Below are positions 18,593 to 27,819 of a stretch of DNA of 64,000 bases, one piece after another (position 1 is the stretch's first letter; each line of letters begins with the position of its first letter). Below the pieces are notes generated by a model that was not told where the DNA came from, ran no database searches, and worked only from the letters and a program-made list of their open reading frames with translations. The translations under genes and the position numbers were made by a program. Location: positions 3,595,001 through 3,659,000 of the forward strand of contig NZ_CP047656.1 of the NCBI RefSeq assembly GCF_009906955.1, read 5' to 3'. The DNA comes from Paraglaciecola mesophila (GTDB lineage: Bacteria > Pseudomonadota > Gammaproteobacteria > Enterobacterales > Alteromonadaceae).

Positions 18593-20052
18593 ACTAAGCG
18601 TTTCCCTAGCCAACGAATGACAATGATGAGCGCTGCTATCCATGCTAGTAGCTGTAAAAATGCAGGTGCACTGCGTTGTAAGCGTAAGCTAGGTTTATCA
18701 ACAGCGAAGGTAAAGTCTTCTAGCACTTGCCAGTTTGTCGCACCGACTCGCGCTTTTAATGACGCATCATCGTCTTTATTTCGATTCATATCGTCTTGGT
18801 AACTAAGTTGCTCTGTATGAACTTTGTTTAAGCTTTGAACAAAGTTGAATCTCAGATCTTCAGCTTCGCGTAAAAATTTATGGTGGGTTTCTATGCTGGT
18901 ACCGGCAGTCAGCATTGATAATGAACGAATGGCGACCATAGGTGACAACCAACCGAAATATCGTGATACCTTGGTTTGGGCTAACTCAGTTTGCATTCGC
19001 TCTTCTGCAAACTCGTTTAACACCTCTGTTAACTTCGCTTCTGATGTCATGGCGATGATACCCCGGTAGTTAACAGGCAACTGCTCAATTGAGTCCACAT
19101 TGTATTTTTCTAATAGGGAGGCTTTTATTTGCGCAAAGGCCGGGTCATTGGCATTGTGGCCATCCCCTAACTTTCGCAGCTCAGCGATAACCGCAAAGTC
19201 AGTTTCTAGTTTCCCTGCAGCGGGCACCGTTGTGATCGCAGTAGAGCTTGCGACGCGTGGCATAACCACACAGAGTAAAATCCAAGTCAGTGCTAACGCG
19301 GTAAAGCTTTCACTGTTTTTTGACAGTGCGCTTGAGCACAACAAAACCAGCAATGCCCAGACGCTCAGATAAAGGGCATAACCTAAAATAAAGCCCAAGA
19401 TGGCAACGACACTTTCCCCTTCATGTAGGCTAAAAAGCGCCGAGACGGTTAACGGCACTAAAATAAGCCCAATGACCGACAGTAACGCCAGACCCTTACC
19501 GGCAATTAGGGTAAACCCTGATGTACCTTGAGATAACAAATAGGTCAGTGTGTGTGATTCGCGCTCACGACTAACTGAACTGTAGCCAATCAAAATCAGC
19601 AGCAGAGGAGCCAAAGTTTGCACGATAAACGCGGGAGTTAAGCTACCGAGTTGAGTGAGCGCAGTACCTTGTTTTTGGTCGGCAAACATGGCGCTGTTTT
19701 GCCGGTGTCCTTCTAGAAAGATAGAGTTTCCGGTGTAGGCATCAACGCCCGGATCTAACACACTCAGTGGCGATGGGGCTCTAAACGCATAGTGCCCATA
19801 ATGCACCATTCTATGGGGATGTCGGTCAGGTTGATCAGCAAAGGTTTGCTCGGCATTGTCTTGTAATGCATGGCGAGTATGACTTAGCTCCATGGTATTA
19901 ATGGCGGTGACTATCACAGAGGATAATGTGAGTAATAAGCCAATGGCCAATACGGATATGGCTAATTTAGAGCGTAGCCAATATCGCCACTCATCTTTGG
20001 CAACAATAATGGTTTTTGCAAAAGGGGTTATTGAAGATGAATGATCGCTCAC
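18589..20052 (-). CDS. ABC-2 type transporter permease
   Basis: A 487-residue membrane protein similar in layout to the downstream permease. It has one N-terminal helix (LAISVLAIGLLLTLSSVIVTAI), a soluble loop, a group of helices starting LAPLLLILIGYSSVSRERESHTLTYLLSQGTS, a long soluble segment, and a final C-terminal helix (FLQLLAWIAALIIVIRWLG). The start is a GTG overlapping the ATPase stop (GTGA), so translation is coupled. Overlapping genes and shared architecture make a heterodimer likely. Confidence 0.85.
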   Translation of the reverse strand: MSDHSSSITPFAKTIIVAKDEWRYWLRSKLAISVLAIGLLLTLSSVIVTAINTMELSHTRHALQDNAEQTFADQPDRHPHRMVHYGHYAFRAPSPLSVLDPGVDAYTGNSIFLEGHRQNSAMFADQKQGTALTQLGSLTPAFIVQTLAPLLLILIGYSSVSRERESHTLTYLLSQGTSGFTLIAGKGLALLSVIGLILVPLTVSALFSLHEGESVVAILGFILGYALYLSVWALLVLLCSSALSKNSESFTALALTWILLCVVMPRVASSTAITTVPAAGKLETDFAVIAELRKLGDGHNANDPAFAQIKASLLEKYNVDSIEQLPVNYRGIIAMTSEAKLTEVLNEFAEERMQTELAQTKVSRYFGWLSPMVAIRSLSMLTAGTSIETHHKFLREAEDLRFNFVQSLNKVHTEQLSYQDDMNRNKDDDASLKARVGATNWQVLEDFTFAVDKPSLRLQRSAPAFLQLLAWIAALIIVIRWLGKRLV

Positions 20053-20786
20053 GCTGCGCCTCGTTGGGCAAATGCCGCGTGAACTTGTTCGGTTTCAATT
20101 TGTCCGTTTTGCGGAGCGGAAAACTCTCCCACAAGTTCGCCATCGCGCAATAGGCCGATACGATCTGCTACTTGGCAGGCACCGTATACATCGTGGGTAA
20201 CCATTAATATGGTAGCGCCACCAGAGGCAAGCTCGCGCACGAGTTGGTTAAATTCATCGATAGCCACAGGGTCGAGGCCCGAAGTAGGCTCATCTAATAA
20301 AAAGATCGGTGCTTCACGCAGCAAAGCCAGCGCGATGGCCGTTTTTTGTCGCATGCCTTTTGAATACGTCTGCATGTGACGATCCCGCGCCTTTTCCTGT
20401 AACGCTACGCGATCAAACGCTTGATTAACCTCAGCATCTGACTTTTTAATATCCGCCAAAGATAGGAAATATTTGACATTTTCCCTAGCGGTAAGGTGAG
20501 TATATAAGGTTGCAGATTCTGGCAAATAGGCAGTTTTTTCACGTACAAGGTTCAGGGCTTTGACAACCTCTTTACCATCCACTTTTACTGAGCCACTGCT
20601 TGGGGCATTAAACCCTAAAAGGGTCTTCAATGTGGTTGATTTACCCGCGCCGTTACCGCCTAGCAAAGCGTATATTTCACCCGCTTTAACCTGGAAGTTG
20701 AGACCTTTTAAAATGGGATTGTTTTTTATGTTGACGCAAAGTGAGTTTGCTTCAATGACAGCCTTGGCCTGATCTATTTCTATCAC
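20049..20786 (-). CDS. ABC transporter ATP-binding protein
   Basis: A 245-residue nucleotide-binding subunit with Walker A GGNGAGKST near residue 43, the Q-loop region TAYLPESATLY, signature YSKGMRQK near residue 143, Walker B IFLLDEPTSGLDP and the switch His in LMVTHD. It resembles CcmA/NosF-type ATPases that pair with ABC-2 permeases. It is the first gene of the operon. The start is a GTG only about 5 nt from a 25-bp inverted repeat and has no good ribosome binding site, so the transcript may have a very short leader. Confidence 0.92.
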   Translation of the reverse strand: MIEIDQAKAVIEANSLCVNIKNNPILKGLNFQVKAGEIYALLGGNGAGKSTTLKTLLGFNAPSSGSVKVDGKEVVKALNLVREKTAYLPESATLYTHLTARENVKYFLSLADIKKSDAEVNQAFDRVALQEKARDRHMQTYSKGMRQKTAIALALLREAPIFLLDEPTSGLDPVAIDEFNQLVRELASGGATILMVTHDVYGACQVADRIGLLRDGELVGEFSAPQNGQIETEQVHAAFAQRGAA

Positions 20787-20790
20787 ACAG

Positions 20791-20853
20791 AATCCGTATC
20801 GTTATAATATAACATAATAAATCTCGCTATGTTATATTATAACGATACGGATT
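20791..20853 (-). promoter_or_regulatory. Paired Zur-like operators forming a 25-bp inverted repeat
   Basis: Two perfect 25-bp arms (20791-20815 and 20829-20853) are separated by 13 nt. Each arm contains CGTTATAATATAACAT, which closely matches the core of the gammaproteobacterial Zur consensus (ATGTTATAATATAACAT). Each also includes a TATAAT-like -10 element. The repeat abuts the start of the ABC operon, so repressor binding would block the promoter. Zinc control is inferred from the consensus only. Confidence 0.65.
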
Positions 20854-21181
20854 TGCAACTGGTAAATGCGTGTGCGCTTTTGAGTCTAGATGAGTGGCTC
20901 AGCAGTCCTTATGGCTGGCCTTAAGCACCCTCCGAGCATATTCTAACGAATTGATTAAACGCTAAAAATTTCGCAAACTGGCAAATATTTAGGATTTTTT
21001 GAAAGGCGAACTTTTTAAAGCATACATGTGAAGCGCATTATTTTTGCATTTCCATAAAGCTTACTAATTCCCTATTTTAAATCGGCACTCGAGTAAAAAT
21101 TCTGACCACGAAACTCAAATTGAGTTTGCTGTGTTATTGATAGGCAATAGGGCCAAAACGCTTTCTGAGAAGGAATGGATT
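20854..21181. other. Intergenic region
   Basis: About 330 bp between the divergent ABC operon and the next gene. Nothing beyond the paired operators at its left edge was recognised. Confidence 0.4.
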
Positions 21182-22204
21182 GTGAAAACTAAAATATACA
21201 TATTACTTGGCACAATCGTCTTACTTTTATTTATGGGTTTTGTCGCAGTTAAATATGCTCATCTGGAGGGCCTTGTTGGTAAAAACCAAAGAGAAGGAAG
21301 TCCACTCCCAGATTTTTACCCTTCAAGTAACCTTGATAGAAAAAGTGAATCTACACATGAAGTGGATTCGCGAAATACAGAGCTAACATCTGCACCTGTC
21401 CCAGAATCAGACGAAGACTGGTGTCACATCGAACAGAAATTGAGTGAGCAAGAAAAATCTAGCGTATACAGTGAGTCAATGGAATGGGCCGTAAAACGAG
21501 GCGAAATTTTGCTGCCAGCAGAAAATACTTCCTTTGAACAGCAGCATAGAAGTTTGTTGGCACCATATATCGAAGCCAAAATTGCCGAACTTGTTCAGCA
21601 CGCAAAGAATGACGATCAATTTGCATTGCTTACTCTATTGCAACGAGAGGACACGCCTAAGGAGTTAAAACATCGTTCTGCTCTACATTTGATGGTGCTT
21701 GGCAATACGTCTACCGCACTCTCTTACCTAGTTGTAAAAGAAATGGTACTCGCTAATTTTATATACCAAGAAGAAGGTCGCATAAATGATGAAATCAAAA
21801 AACATCTTGTCAACAGCTTAGCCTATGTTAGTTACGGACTAGAGCGTCTAGATGTTTCTGCACTTCGCGCTTATTTAGTGATAGTGAAACAACATAAAAG
21901 CGGCACCTACAAGCTCGATTCTGAGTCAGTATTATCCGATGATGGAATGTCACGCGTCGAAGATATGAAAGAGCAACTTGTTCGCTATATAAACAACAAG
22001 AGAAGTGAAAAACATCTTAATCCAATAGGTTATGAGGACTTTCCAAAGGTCGCACTTCGAGAATTTGAATCTAGCTTAGCTGTTGAGTATGCGAACTTCG
22101 GCACGTTAATCAATGGGAGCCGGAACTTAAAAGCACTAGACTATGACTTCGAAGAAAAATCGACGTGTTTAAAGGCATTAATTCCGCTATATAAGAACCC
22201 TTAA
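21182..22204 (+). CDS. Hypothetical membrane-anchored protein
   Basis: About 340 residues from the GTG at 21182, which has AGAAGGAATGG just upstream. A longer frame starts 17 codons earlier but has no ribosome binding site. One membrane helix follows immediately (IYILLGTIVLLLFMGFVAVKYA), so the remaining 310 residues should lie in the periplasm. They are mostly helical, with segments such as HALLTLLQREDTP-like and AYVSYGLERLDVSALRAYLVIVKQ. No family recognised. It is a solitary gene beside insertion sequence remnants. Confidence 0.6.
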   Translation: MKTKIYILLGTIVLLLFMGFVAVKYAHLEGLVGKNQREGSPLPDFYPSSNLDRKSESTHEVDSRNTELTSAPVPESDEDWCHIEQKLSEQEKSSVYSESMEWAVKRGEILLPAENTSFEQQHRSLLAPYIEAKIAELVQHAKNDDQFALLTLLQREDTPKELKHRSALHLMVLGNTSTALSYLVVKEMVLANFIYQEEGRINDEIKKHLVNSLAYVSYGLERLDVSALRAYLVIVKQHKSGTYKLDSESVLSDDGMSRVEDMKEQLVRYINNKRSEKHLNPIGYEDFPKVALREFESSLAVEYANFGTLINGSRNLKALDYDFEEKSTCLKALIPLYKNP

Positions 22205-22232
22205 GTGGGTCGCTTTATTTCATATATAACAA

Positions 22233-22478
22233 GAAACTCGTCTGTACACTGTCACCAAACGCTTTGCTGGAGCAAGAGGTCAACGGGCTAAAAAATACAA
22301 ACTAGATGCGTAACTGATTGCGCATTATGGTGAAGCTATTCAGCTTAAGTTATCTCAACTAACGCCAGATCCAATGCCGGCTATGAGTGATTTAGTTGCA
22401 AGGCGAAATCCCATGCATAGGCATATATCGGCAGGCTCAACGAACATCTTCAATCAGCTAATGTCTTCATCACGGTAG
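22233..22478 (+). pseudogene. IS110-family transposase fragment
   Basis: One continuous frame with a single internal stop at 22311 translates to TRLYTVTKRFAGARGQRAKK, then YKLDA, stop, LIAHYGEAIQLKLSQLTPDP, then MPAMSDLVARRNPMHRHI. This resembles the middle of the IS110/IS116 DEDD transposase N-terminal domain, where the consensus reads like TDKLDA-LIA and LVARRxQL. Both ends are missing, so it is a dead fragment. Confidence 0.65.
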
Positions 22479-22770
22479 CAAGCCAGTGAGGGCATACATT
22501 CGTTGACACGCTAAGTAGAGCGCTCTCAAGTTGCAGAAGAAGTTCGCTACTGGTTTCCTCGGTGTGTGACTCAATCTTTGTGACTTTACGTTTGACGTGA
22601 ACGAACTTTCTGTGAGTTCGCTGGAGTCGAATATCACGTTGCCTAGTGTAGTAGGTTTGGGTATTAATCTGTTGCTGGCGACAAAACTCCACCGCTGTAA
22701 GTCCACATTGATTTTGTTGTTCACATAAATTGGGCCAATTTTGTGCTTATCCTCGTTGATGTTGCGCCAT
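22450..22770 (-). pseudogene. IS66-family accessory gene tnpA, inactivated
   Basis: A 107-codon frame from an ATG with a good ribosome binding site (AAGGAGAATGACC), broken by an in-frame TAA at codon 8. After the stop it reads like IS66 TnpA: NWPNLCEQQNQCGLTAVEFC followed by RQQQINTQTYYTRQRDI in the helix-turn-helix, then KFVHVKRK and a C-terminal LLLQLES and CPHWLATVMKTL. The tnpB and tnpC genes are absent, and the 3' end runs into an IS110 fragment on the other strand. Confidence 0.65.
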
Positions 22771-23320
22771 GGTCATTCTCCTTGGCAACGCAAGCATCAT
22801 CGCGCAGCAAACCCATGAATTGAATGTGGGGATTACCGAGCGGACACCCATTACCCTTAAGCAAGATAATAGGAAGGTTGATGCCATCAATCGCGGTCAC
22901 CATGGGTTCAATTATGCGTAGTGTTTTTTTCATGTGTTACTCAAATAACTTTTATGGCTCGCAGATTATAATGCGGCGCCTGCCTACAGTGTGTCGAGCC
23001 AGACTAAACCAAATGCGCTGAAGCTACCGTAACTTTCTGGGTTTGACGTACTTTAGGTTTCCGTTCCAATAAAAGTGCTCAGTTATCAACGGAAGTGATT
23101 TGTGAATAACATAGATAAAAGGTACATAAATCATGAATAAACAAAATGTGACAGAAATGACCGTGTTAGTCTCTGGTATCACGTAGCGAAAAGCTAAAGC
23201 TATTTATTAAGAGTGTTAGGATTTTAAATTCAGTGCGCTTTTAATTTCATCAAACGCATAATATTGCGGTTGCGATATAAATCTCAACGAAACAGAATGT
23301 AAATATAGGAGGGTTTTAGC
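22771..23320. other. 550-bp region without a supported gene
   Basis: The left part is probably the end of the IS66 remnant. A short minus-strand frame at 22721-22933 overlaps it but has no domain or ribosome binding site. Nothing else was recognised. Confidence 0.4.
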
Positions 23321-23875
23321 GTGAAACAATATTATATTGCGTTCTTTTTAGCTGGTGTTTTTTTATCAAACATGGAATCGTTTGCTAATGAAAAATATAC
23401 TTCAACAGATAATAATATAGAAATAATTGAAGTAGAGGGCAAAAAGCCATTATCGCTTTTGCGAAAAGAATACAAAGCAGCAAGCTTCGCGTTATTTGAA
23501 ACTTTCAACGACCTCGTCGAAGAGTCAGATATGCACTATATATGTGAGAAGAAGCGTTTACCTAATTCACGAATCTCTTATAAGTCATGTCAAAATGCGT
23601 TTGATATCAGGATCAGGGATGAGTTGTTCAAAAGAGAAATGAGCAAAGATGGCGATCTCATGTCAAGGCTCAATAGAGCCCAATCCTCTTCTGATATGGG
23701 AGCGCTTGAGATTGATCGATTAGAAGAAGAGAAAAGTAAGCTAATAGCAAAGCTAGCTGAAGAAAATGAAATATTTAAGAAAGCGTTAATTGAATTAAGC
23801 AAAGCAAAGTACAATTACGAACAAGAACATATATCCCAATACGGGTCGTTCAGTAAATTCGAAGAAGAGAAGTGA
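23321..23875 (+). CDS. Secreted hypothetical protein with C-terminal coiled coil
   Basis: A 184-residue protein from a GTG start preceded by an excellent ribosome binding site (AGGAGGG). The signal peptide ends near ESFAN. The mature part contains a Cys pair (HYICEKKR and YKSCQNAF) that could form a disulphide in the periplasm. A charged heptad-like helix follows, from DMGALEIDRLEEEKSKLIAK to IELSKAKYNYEQEH, predicting a coiled coil. No family or partner recognised. Confidence 0.65.
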   Translation: MKQYYIAFFLAGVFLSNMESFANEKYTSTDNNIEIIEVEGKKPLSLLRKEYKAASFALFETFNDLVEESDMHYICEKKRLPNSRISYKSCQNAFDIRIRDELFKREMSKDGDLMSRLNRAQSSSDMGALEIDRLEEEKSKLIAKLAEENEIFKKALIELSKAKYNYEQEHISQYGSFSKFEEEK

Positions 23876-24465
23876 ATCTAAACTTTACAACTTACAATAG
23901 ACAAGAAGTTTAGTTTGTAGAACCTGCAACAGACTCTGTAAGGTCCAGAAAAATCAAGCACTTTGGCTTGATCCTAGATATAAATTCCGATATCCATTTC
24001 ATTCATCCCCAGCTTTCCATTACATTGTTATCCGAAAATATCCGTGGTCAGATCACGAATCATCGGTCGCAGAAACGCAGAAACGCAGAAACGCAGAACG
24101 CAACGCAACCTATGTGAAAAGGTGCGCTTTGGCGACCTAGTTGCTGCTATGGTTACTATCGACGCTGACATTGTCGTTTGAATATACGAGTCAATCTGTT
24201 TAATTGAATAAAGTGGTAACGTTGGCTCAGGATGTGCTCTTTGCTACTAGCCTCATTCGTTACAAGTAAAAGTGTTTAAACTTAGCCAAATAGCTAAGTG
24301 AAGTAGGCCCAAGCTTGCTTTAAAATCAAACAATTCGCTATTTTTTAGCTAATTCCACTGTATATTTTATAAACAGGCTGTATGTTTTATATTCTGATCT
24401 AGCAAGTATCTATTTGGCACTAAGTAGCTAAAAGTGGTTTTGGTCCCTTAATCGGTATATAAGGT
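23876..24465. other. 590-bp intergenic region
   Basis: Contains the short tandem repeat at 24069-24110 but no supported gene. The promoter of the GGDEF gene should lie near its right end. Confidence 0.4.
24069..24110 (+). repeat. Short tandem repeat of GCAGAAAC
   Basis: Three exact 8-bp units GCAGAAAC are followed by degenerating GCAGAAC, GCAAC and GCAACC units. The tract lies in a non-coding gap. Confidence 0.85.
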
Positions 24466-26136
24466 TTGGCTTTGCTTTATTATTTTCATTCTCGTGTTAT
24501 TTATTTTCTATTGCTGCTGGTGGTGTTACCTGCGTTCGGTGAAGGGGCTCTAGAGCTAACAGAGGGGAAAAGTACCCTAGTTGATACGAACTTATGGTAC
24601 GAGTTTGACAACGTTGTTGATGTGCCGCGCCTTCAGGCAATAAAATCGTTAGAGAGTGTTAATAGTGCGCTTCAAACCGCTCAAACTATGCCATCTCTGG
24701 GGGGAGAGTCGGGGACTTACTTTACTAAAGTAACCTTAAGTATTCCCCAAAAAGGGCAGTACTTTGTCATAGTGAATGCGAATTTCATTGATGTAGGATT
24801 AGCCTCGTATTCGTCGAGTCATCAGCCAGAGCCTACTTTTCAAGTCTTCTCTCAACTACGTGATAATGCCACTCCTCCTTTGCTTCATTTTCAAGCCATA
24901 ACTGTGCAAACGACGATGGATAACGAACAAATAGCACTGAGGTTGCTTATCAAAGCTAAACAGTTTCCTACGCCTGTTTCCATTTCTGTTCTCGATAGCA
25001 GAGCGTTTTATCAATTTCAAAAACTCAATAATGGCATTTCGATAGCAGGTATTACCTCCATGCTCATTTTGGCTTTGTTGGCCGTACTTATTTACTCGGG
25101 GACGAGAAAAAGAGTGGCGTTAACCTGTGCTGGTTATTTAGGGCTTCATGGGGTTGGCTGGGCAGCGGCATCTGGCATGCTCAATGACATTGTAAGTTTG
25201 CCCATTAATACCAGCTACTGGGGAATGCTCATTTTCCCTCTCGCTATTGCGTCTGCCGCGCAGTTTGTTTCTGATTTATTCGAATGTAAAGCTGACCATA
25301 AAAAGCTGTTTACGTTTTTACGTTGCGTGAGTGTAGTGAGCTTCGTATTGGGTATTACTATGTGGTTTATGCCATTTACTTTAGCGTATTTGCTATCTCA
25401 TTTACTGGCCATGTTTTGGATAGTATTCACGATAGTAGTTGGTGTAAGTATGCTTAAAAAGAATGATTTCAGAGCAAAGTATTTTTTGGCGGGAAATCTT
25501 GTTTACAGTCTGTCGTTAGGATATTACATCGCGGCTCACAGCTTGTACTTTGGGGAGCTGCCATACCCTGAATCTGCCGTAATATTTGCCTTGTCATTAG
25601 ACTGCCTATGTATCTTGCTGTGTTTAACTGAATGGTTCAAATTAAAACAAAAGGAGTTTACCCGAAACCAATACTTGTCGCGAATTGACTCGATGACGCA
25701 GCTAGGGAATAGGTTTTCCCTGTCGGAGTGTATTGGGCAAATCGCTGACGACTACGTCATTGTTTACATAGATTTAGATGGCTTGAAAAGTATCAATGAT
25801 AGAAACGGGCACGATGAAGGTGACAAACTCATTATCAAAACGGCGAGCCTGTTACAGCAGTCGTTTTATTCATTGGGTGACGTGTTTCGCTCTGGGGGCG
25901 ATGAGTTTGTGGTGGTACTGCAGGCTAATTCGGCTCATGGCATTCAAAATGCGGCTGATAAAGCGCTAGCACAAATGTCACATGTATCTATTGAGCTAGG
26001 CAAGCAATGGCATGATGCTGGCGTTAGCTTTGGGATAGCCACGAGCCTAGAAGCCAAAGGCCCCTCAGAATGTATATCATTGGCGGATAAGCGAATGTAT
26101 CAGCACAAAGCAAAAACTAAGTATTCAAACCCATAG
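24466..26136 (+). CDS. Membrane-bound diguanylate cyclase with 7TM sensor domain
   Basis: A 556-residue protein. A signal-like hydrophobic N-terminus precedes a periplasmic domain (about residues 30-180) resembling the 7TMR-DISMED2 sensor fold. About seven membrane helices follow (residues 190-400), then a C-terminal GGDEF domain: SRIDSMTQLGNRFSL, IVYIDLDGLKSINDRNGHDEGD, and an intact active site FRSGGDEFVVV. The RxxD inhibitory site is absent, so product inhibition by c-di-GMP is unlikely through that route. It should make c-di-GMP in response to an envelope signal. The start is probably TTG at 24466 and is not certain. Confidence 0.85.
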   Translation: MALLYYFHSRVIYFLLLLVVLPAFGEGALELTEGKSTLVDTNLWYEFDNVVDVPRLQAIKSLESVNSALQTAQTMPSLGGESGTYFTKVTLSIPQKGQYFVIVNANFIDVGLASYSSSHQPEPTFQVFSQLRDNATPPLLHFQAITVQTTMDNEQIALRLLIKAKQFPTPVSISVLDSRAFYQFQKLNNGISIAGITSMLILALLAVLIYSGTRKRVALTCAGYLGLHGVGWAAASGMLNDIVSLPINTSYWGMLIFPLAIASAAQFVSDLFECKADHKKLFTFLRCVSVVSFVLGITMWFMPFTLAYLLSHLLAMFWIVFTIVVGVSMLKKNDFRAKYFLAGNLVYSLSLGYYIAAHSLYFGELPYPESAVIFALSLDCLCILLCLTEWFKLKQKEFTRNQYLSRIDSMTQLGNRFSLSECIGQIADDYVIVYIDLDGLKSINDRNGHDEGDKLIIKTASLLQQSFYSLGDVFRSGGDEFVVVLQANSAHGIQNAADKALAQMSHVSIELGKQWHDAGVSFGIATSLEAKGPSECISLADKRMYQHKAKTKYSNP

Positions 26137-26295
26137 CTACACCCAAACTTAAACCGAGCGCACAACTCCAATATTACGTTTCCATTGTCATTTCACTCAT
26201 CTTCAAGCTCCCGTTTTACGCGGCTTTTACTTGTTACTCCTAGTGAGCATGCCAGCTCTTACTAAGTGACTTGCGCTTGTTTTAATGCTTAAAAC

Positions 26296-26338
26296 TTGAC
26301 CAGTAATTTAATCACAGTTAAATTTGAGTTGAACTCAA
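26296..26338 (+). promoter_or_regulatory. Promoter with overlapping palindromic operator
   Basis: A sigma-70-like promoter (TTGACC, 17-nt spacer, TAAATT) abuts a perfect 15-bp palindrome TTGAGTTGAACTCAA at 26324-26338. The palindrome lies 27 bp before the dioxygenase start. A TetR-type regulator is encoded as the second gene of the same transcript, so autorepression at this site is a reasonable inference. Confidence 0.55.
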
Positions 26339-26365
26339 CTCAGTGAAGTGGATCGAGGGGAACGT

Positions 26366-27223
26366 ATGACAACGCTAGAGACTAAGAACATCGATAACGC
26401 ATATGTTGCAGGGGACAATGCAGGTAAGTATCGACAAACCCAAAGTGAGAAGGTCAAGTTGATACCGGAACATGTGACACAAGCCGATTTAAAACAGGTG
26501 GAAGAACACGGTTACATAGTGATTGAAAACCTGTTGTCGGGGCCCGAAATTACGACGATTAAAAATGCAATTTCGCCTTTATTAAATGAAACGGGCAGAA
26601 ATGCATTCGAAGGATACAAAACGCAGAGATTGTATGGCGTTTTGAACAAAACCAGAGCACTGGATCGCTTAGTTGACCACCCACGTATTCTTGCCTTGCT
26701 CGACAAGTTATTCATGCCAAATTATCTTTTGTCCCAATTGCAGATCATCAATTTGTTGCCGGGTGAATCTGGACAGCCACTGCACTTCGATGATGGTTTT
26801 TATCCTATCCCTCGACCTAGGGCACCGCTAGGCGCTGCTACCATTTGGGCAATCGACGATTTCACACAGTCCAATGGCGCAACGGTGATCGTACCAAACA
26901 GCCACACATGGGACGACAACCAAAAGCCCGCAGCAGAACAGGCGAAATCAGCAGTCATGAAAGCTGGATCTGTACTCTTTTATCCCGGCACGTTCTGGCA
27001 TGGTGGAGGTGCAAATCATTCGAGTGCCAACCGCCTCGCGGTTACTTGCCAATATTGTGAGCCATGGTTGCGCACCCAGGAAAACTATTTTTTGGGCACA
27101 CCATTAAACGTTGTCGCGGATTTATCAGAAGATATACGTAGAATGTTAGGGTTCTCCATTCATCCTCCGTTTATTGGAATGGTCAATGGCATGCACCCTA
27201 AACGATTATTAGAGAATATGTGA
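26366..27223 (+). CDS. Phytanoyl-CoA dioxygenase (PhyH) family protein
   Basis: About 285 residues from the ATG at 26366, preceded by GAGGGG. An upstream in-frame GTG is less likely. A non-haem Fe(II)/2-oxoglutarate oxygenase: HFDDGFYP gives the HxD metal ligands, VIVPNSHTW sits in the jelly roll, and the distal His is in LFYPGTFWHGGGANHS, followed by RLAVTCQY, where the Arg would bind 2-oxoglutarate. The substrate cannot be inferred. It overlaps the TetR regulator, which therefore probably controls it. Confidence 0.85.
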   Translation: MTTLETKNIDNAYVAGDNAGKYRQTQSEKVKLIPEHVTQADLKQVEEHGYIVIENLLSGPEITTIKNAISPLLNETGRNAFEGYKTQRLYGVLNKTRALDRLVDHPRILALLDKLFMPNYLLSQLQIINLLPGESGQPLHFDDGFYPIPRPRAPLGAATIWAIDDFTQSNGATVIVPNSHTWDDNQKPAAEQAKSAVMKAGSVLFYPGTFWHGGGANHSSANRLAVTCQYCEPWLRTQENYFLGTPLNVVADLSEDIRRMLGFSIHPPFIGMVNGMHPKRLLENM

Positions 27224-27819
27224 TGAAAAAAGATGCAGCAAAAAAGTCCACTCGAAAGCGTTTATTAGACGCGGCCAGAGTTGAAATTGTTAACGGTAAC
27301 GGGGATTTAGAAGTTGCGAATGTAGCCAAGCGGGCAGGGGTATCAGACGGGCTTACGTACTACCATTTCGGTAACAAAGCTGGGCTTATCAACGCCATCG
27401 TAAATGCATTTTATCACGATTTAGACGACAAGGTTGCGGGTGTTCCTTTTGATGGTGACACTTGGAAAGAGAGAGAAAAAGCCCGGGTACATGCCATGGT
27501 CTCGTTATTTTATGATGACCCAGTGGCAATGATTGCAGCAACGCGACTACGAACCGACCCCGCGTTTACACAAGAAGAACTAGAGCGCAATGACAGGTTA
27601 GAGCAATTAGGCGCAAGAAACATCGCCGAAGCCCAGCGAAAAGGCGAAATCGATGCTGCTTATAACCCACTAATGTTAGCGTCAATGCTGCTCTCAGGCG
27701 TTATGTCAGGGGTGAGAATCGCGTTAACCACCACACCCCCTCTATCTGTTGATAAAGCCCAACAATCGGTATGGGGATTTGTCGAACGAGCCGCGGGCCT
27801 CAAAGACATAGATTTATAA
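27223..27819 (+). CDS. TetR family transcriptional regulator
   Basis: A 198-residue regulator. The N-terminal helix-turn-helix reads LEVANVAKRAGVSDGLTYYHFGNKAGLINAIVNAFY at about residues 25-60, the usual TetR arrangement. The C-terminal ligand domain has no specific match. The ATG overlaps the dioxygenase stop (TGATG), indicating translational coupling. It most likely represses its own operon via the 15-bp palindrome upstream. Confidence 0.88.
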   Translation: MKKDAAKKSTRKRLLDAARVEIVNGNGDLEVANVAKRAGVSDGLTYYHFGNKAGLINAIVNAFYHDLDDKVAGVPFDGDTWKEREKARVHAMVSLFYDDPVAMIAATRLRTDPAFTQEELERNDRLEQLGARNIAEAQRKGEIDAAYNPLMLASMLLSGVMSGVRIALTTTPPLSVDKAQQSVWGFVERAAGLKDIDL

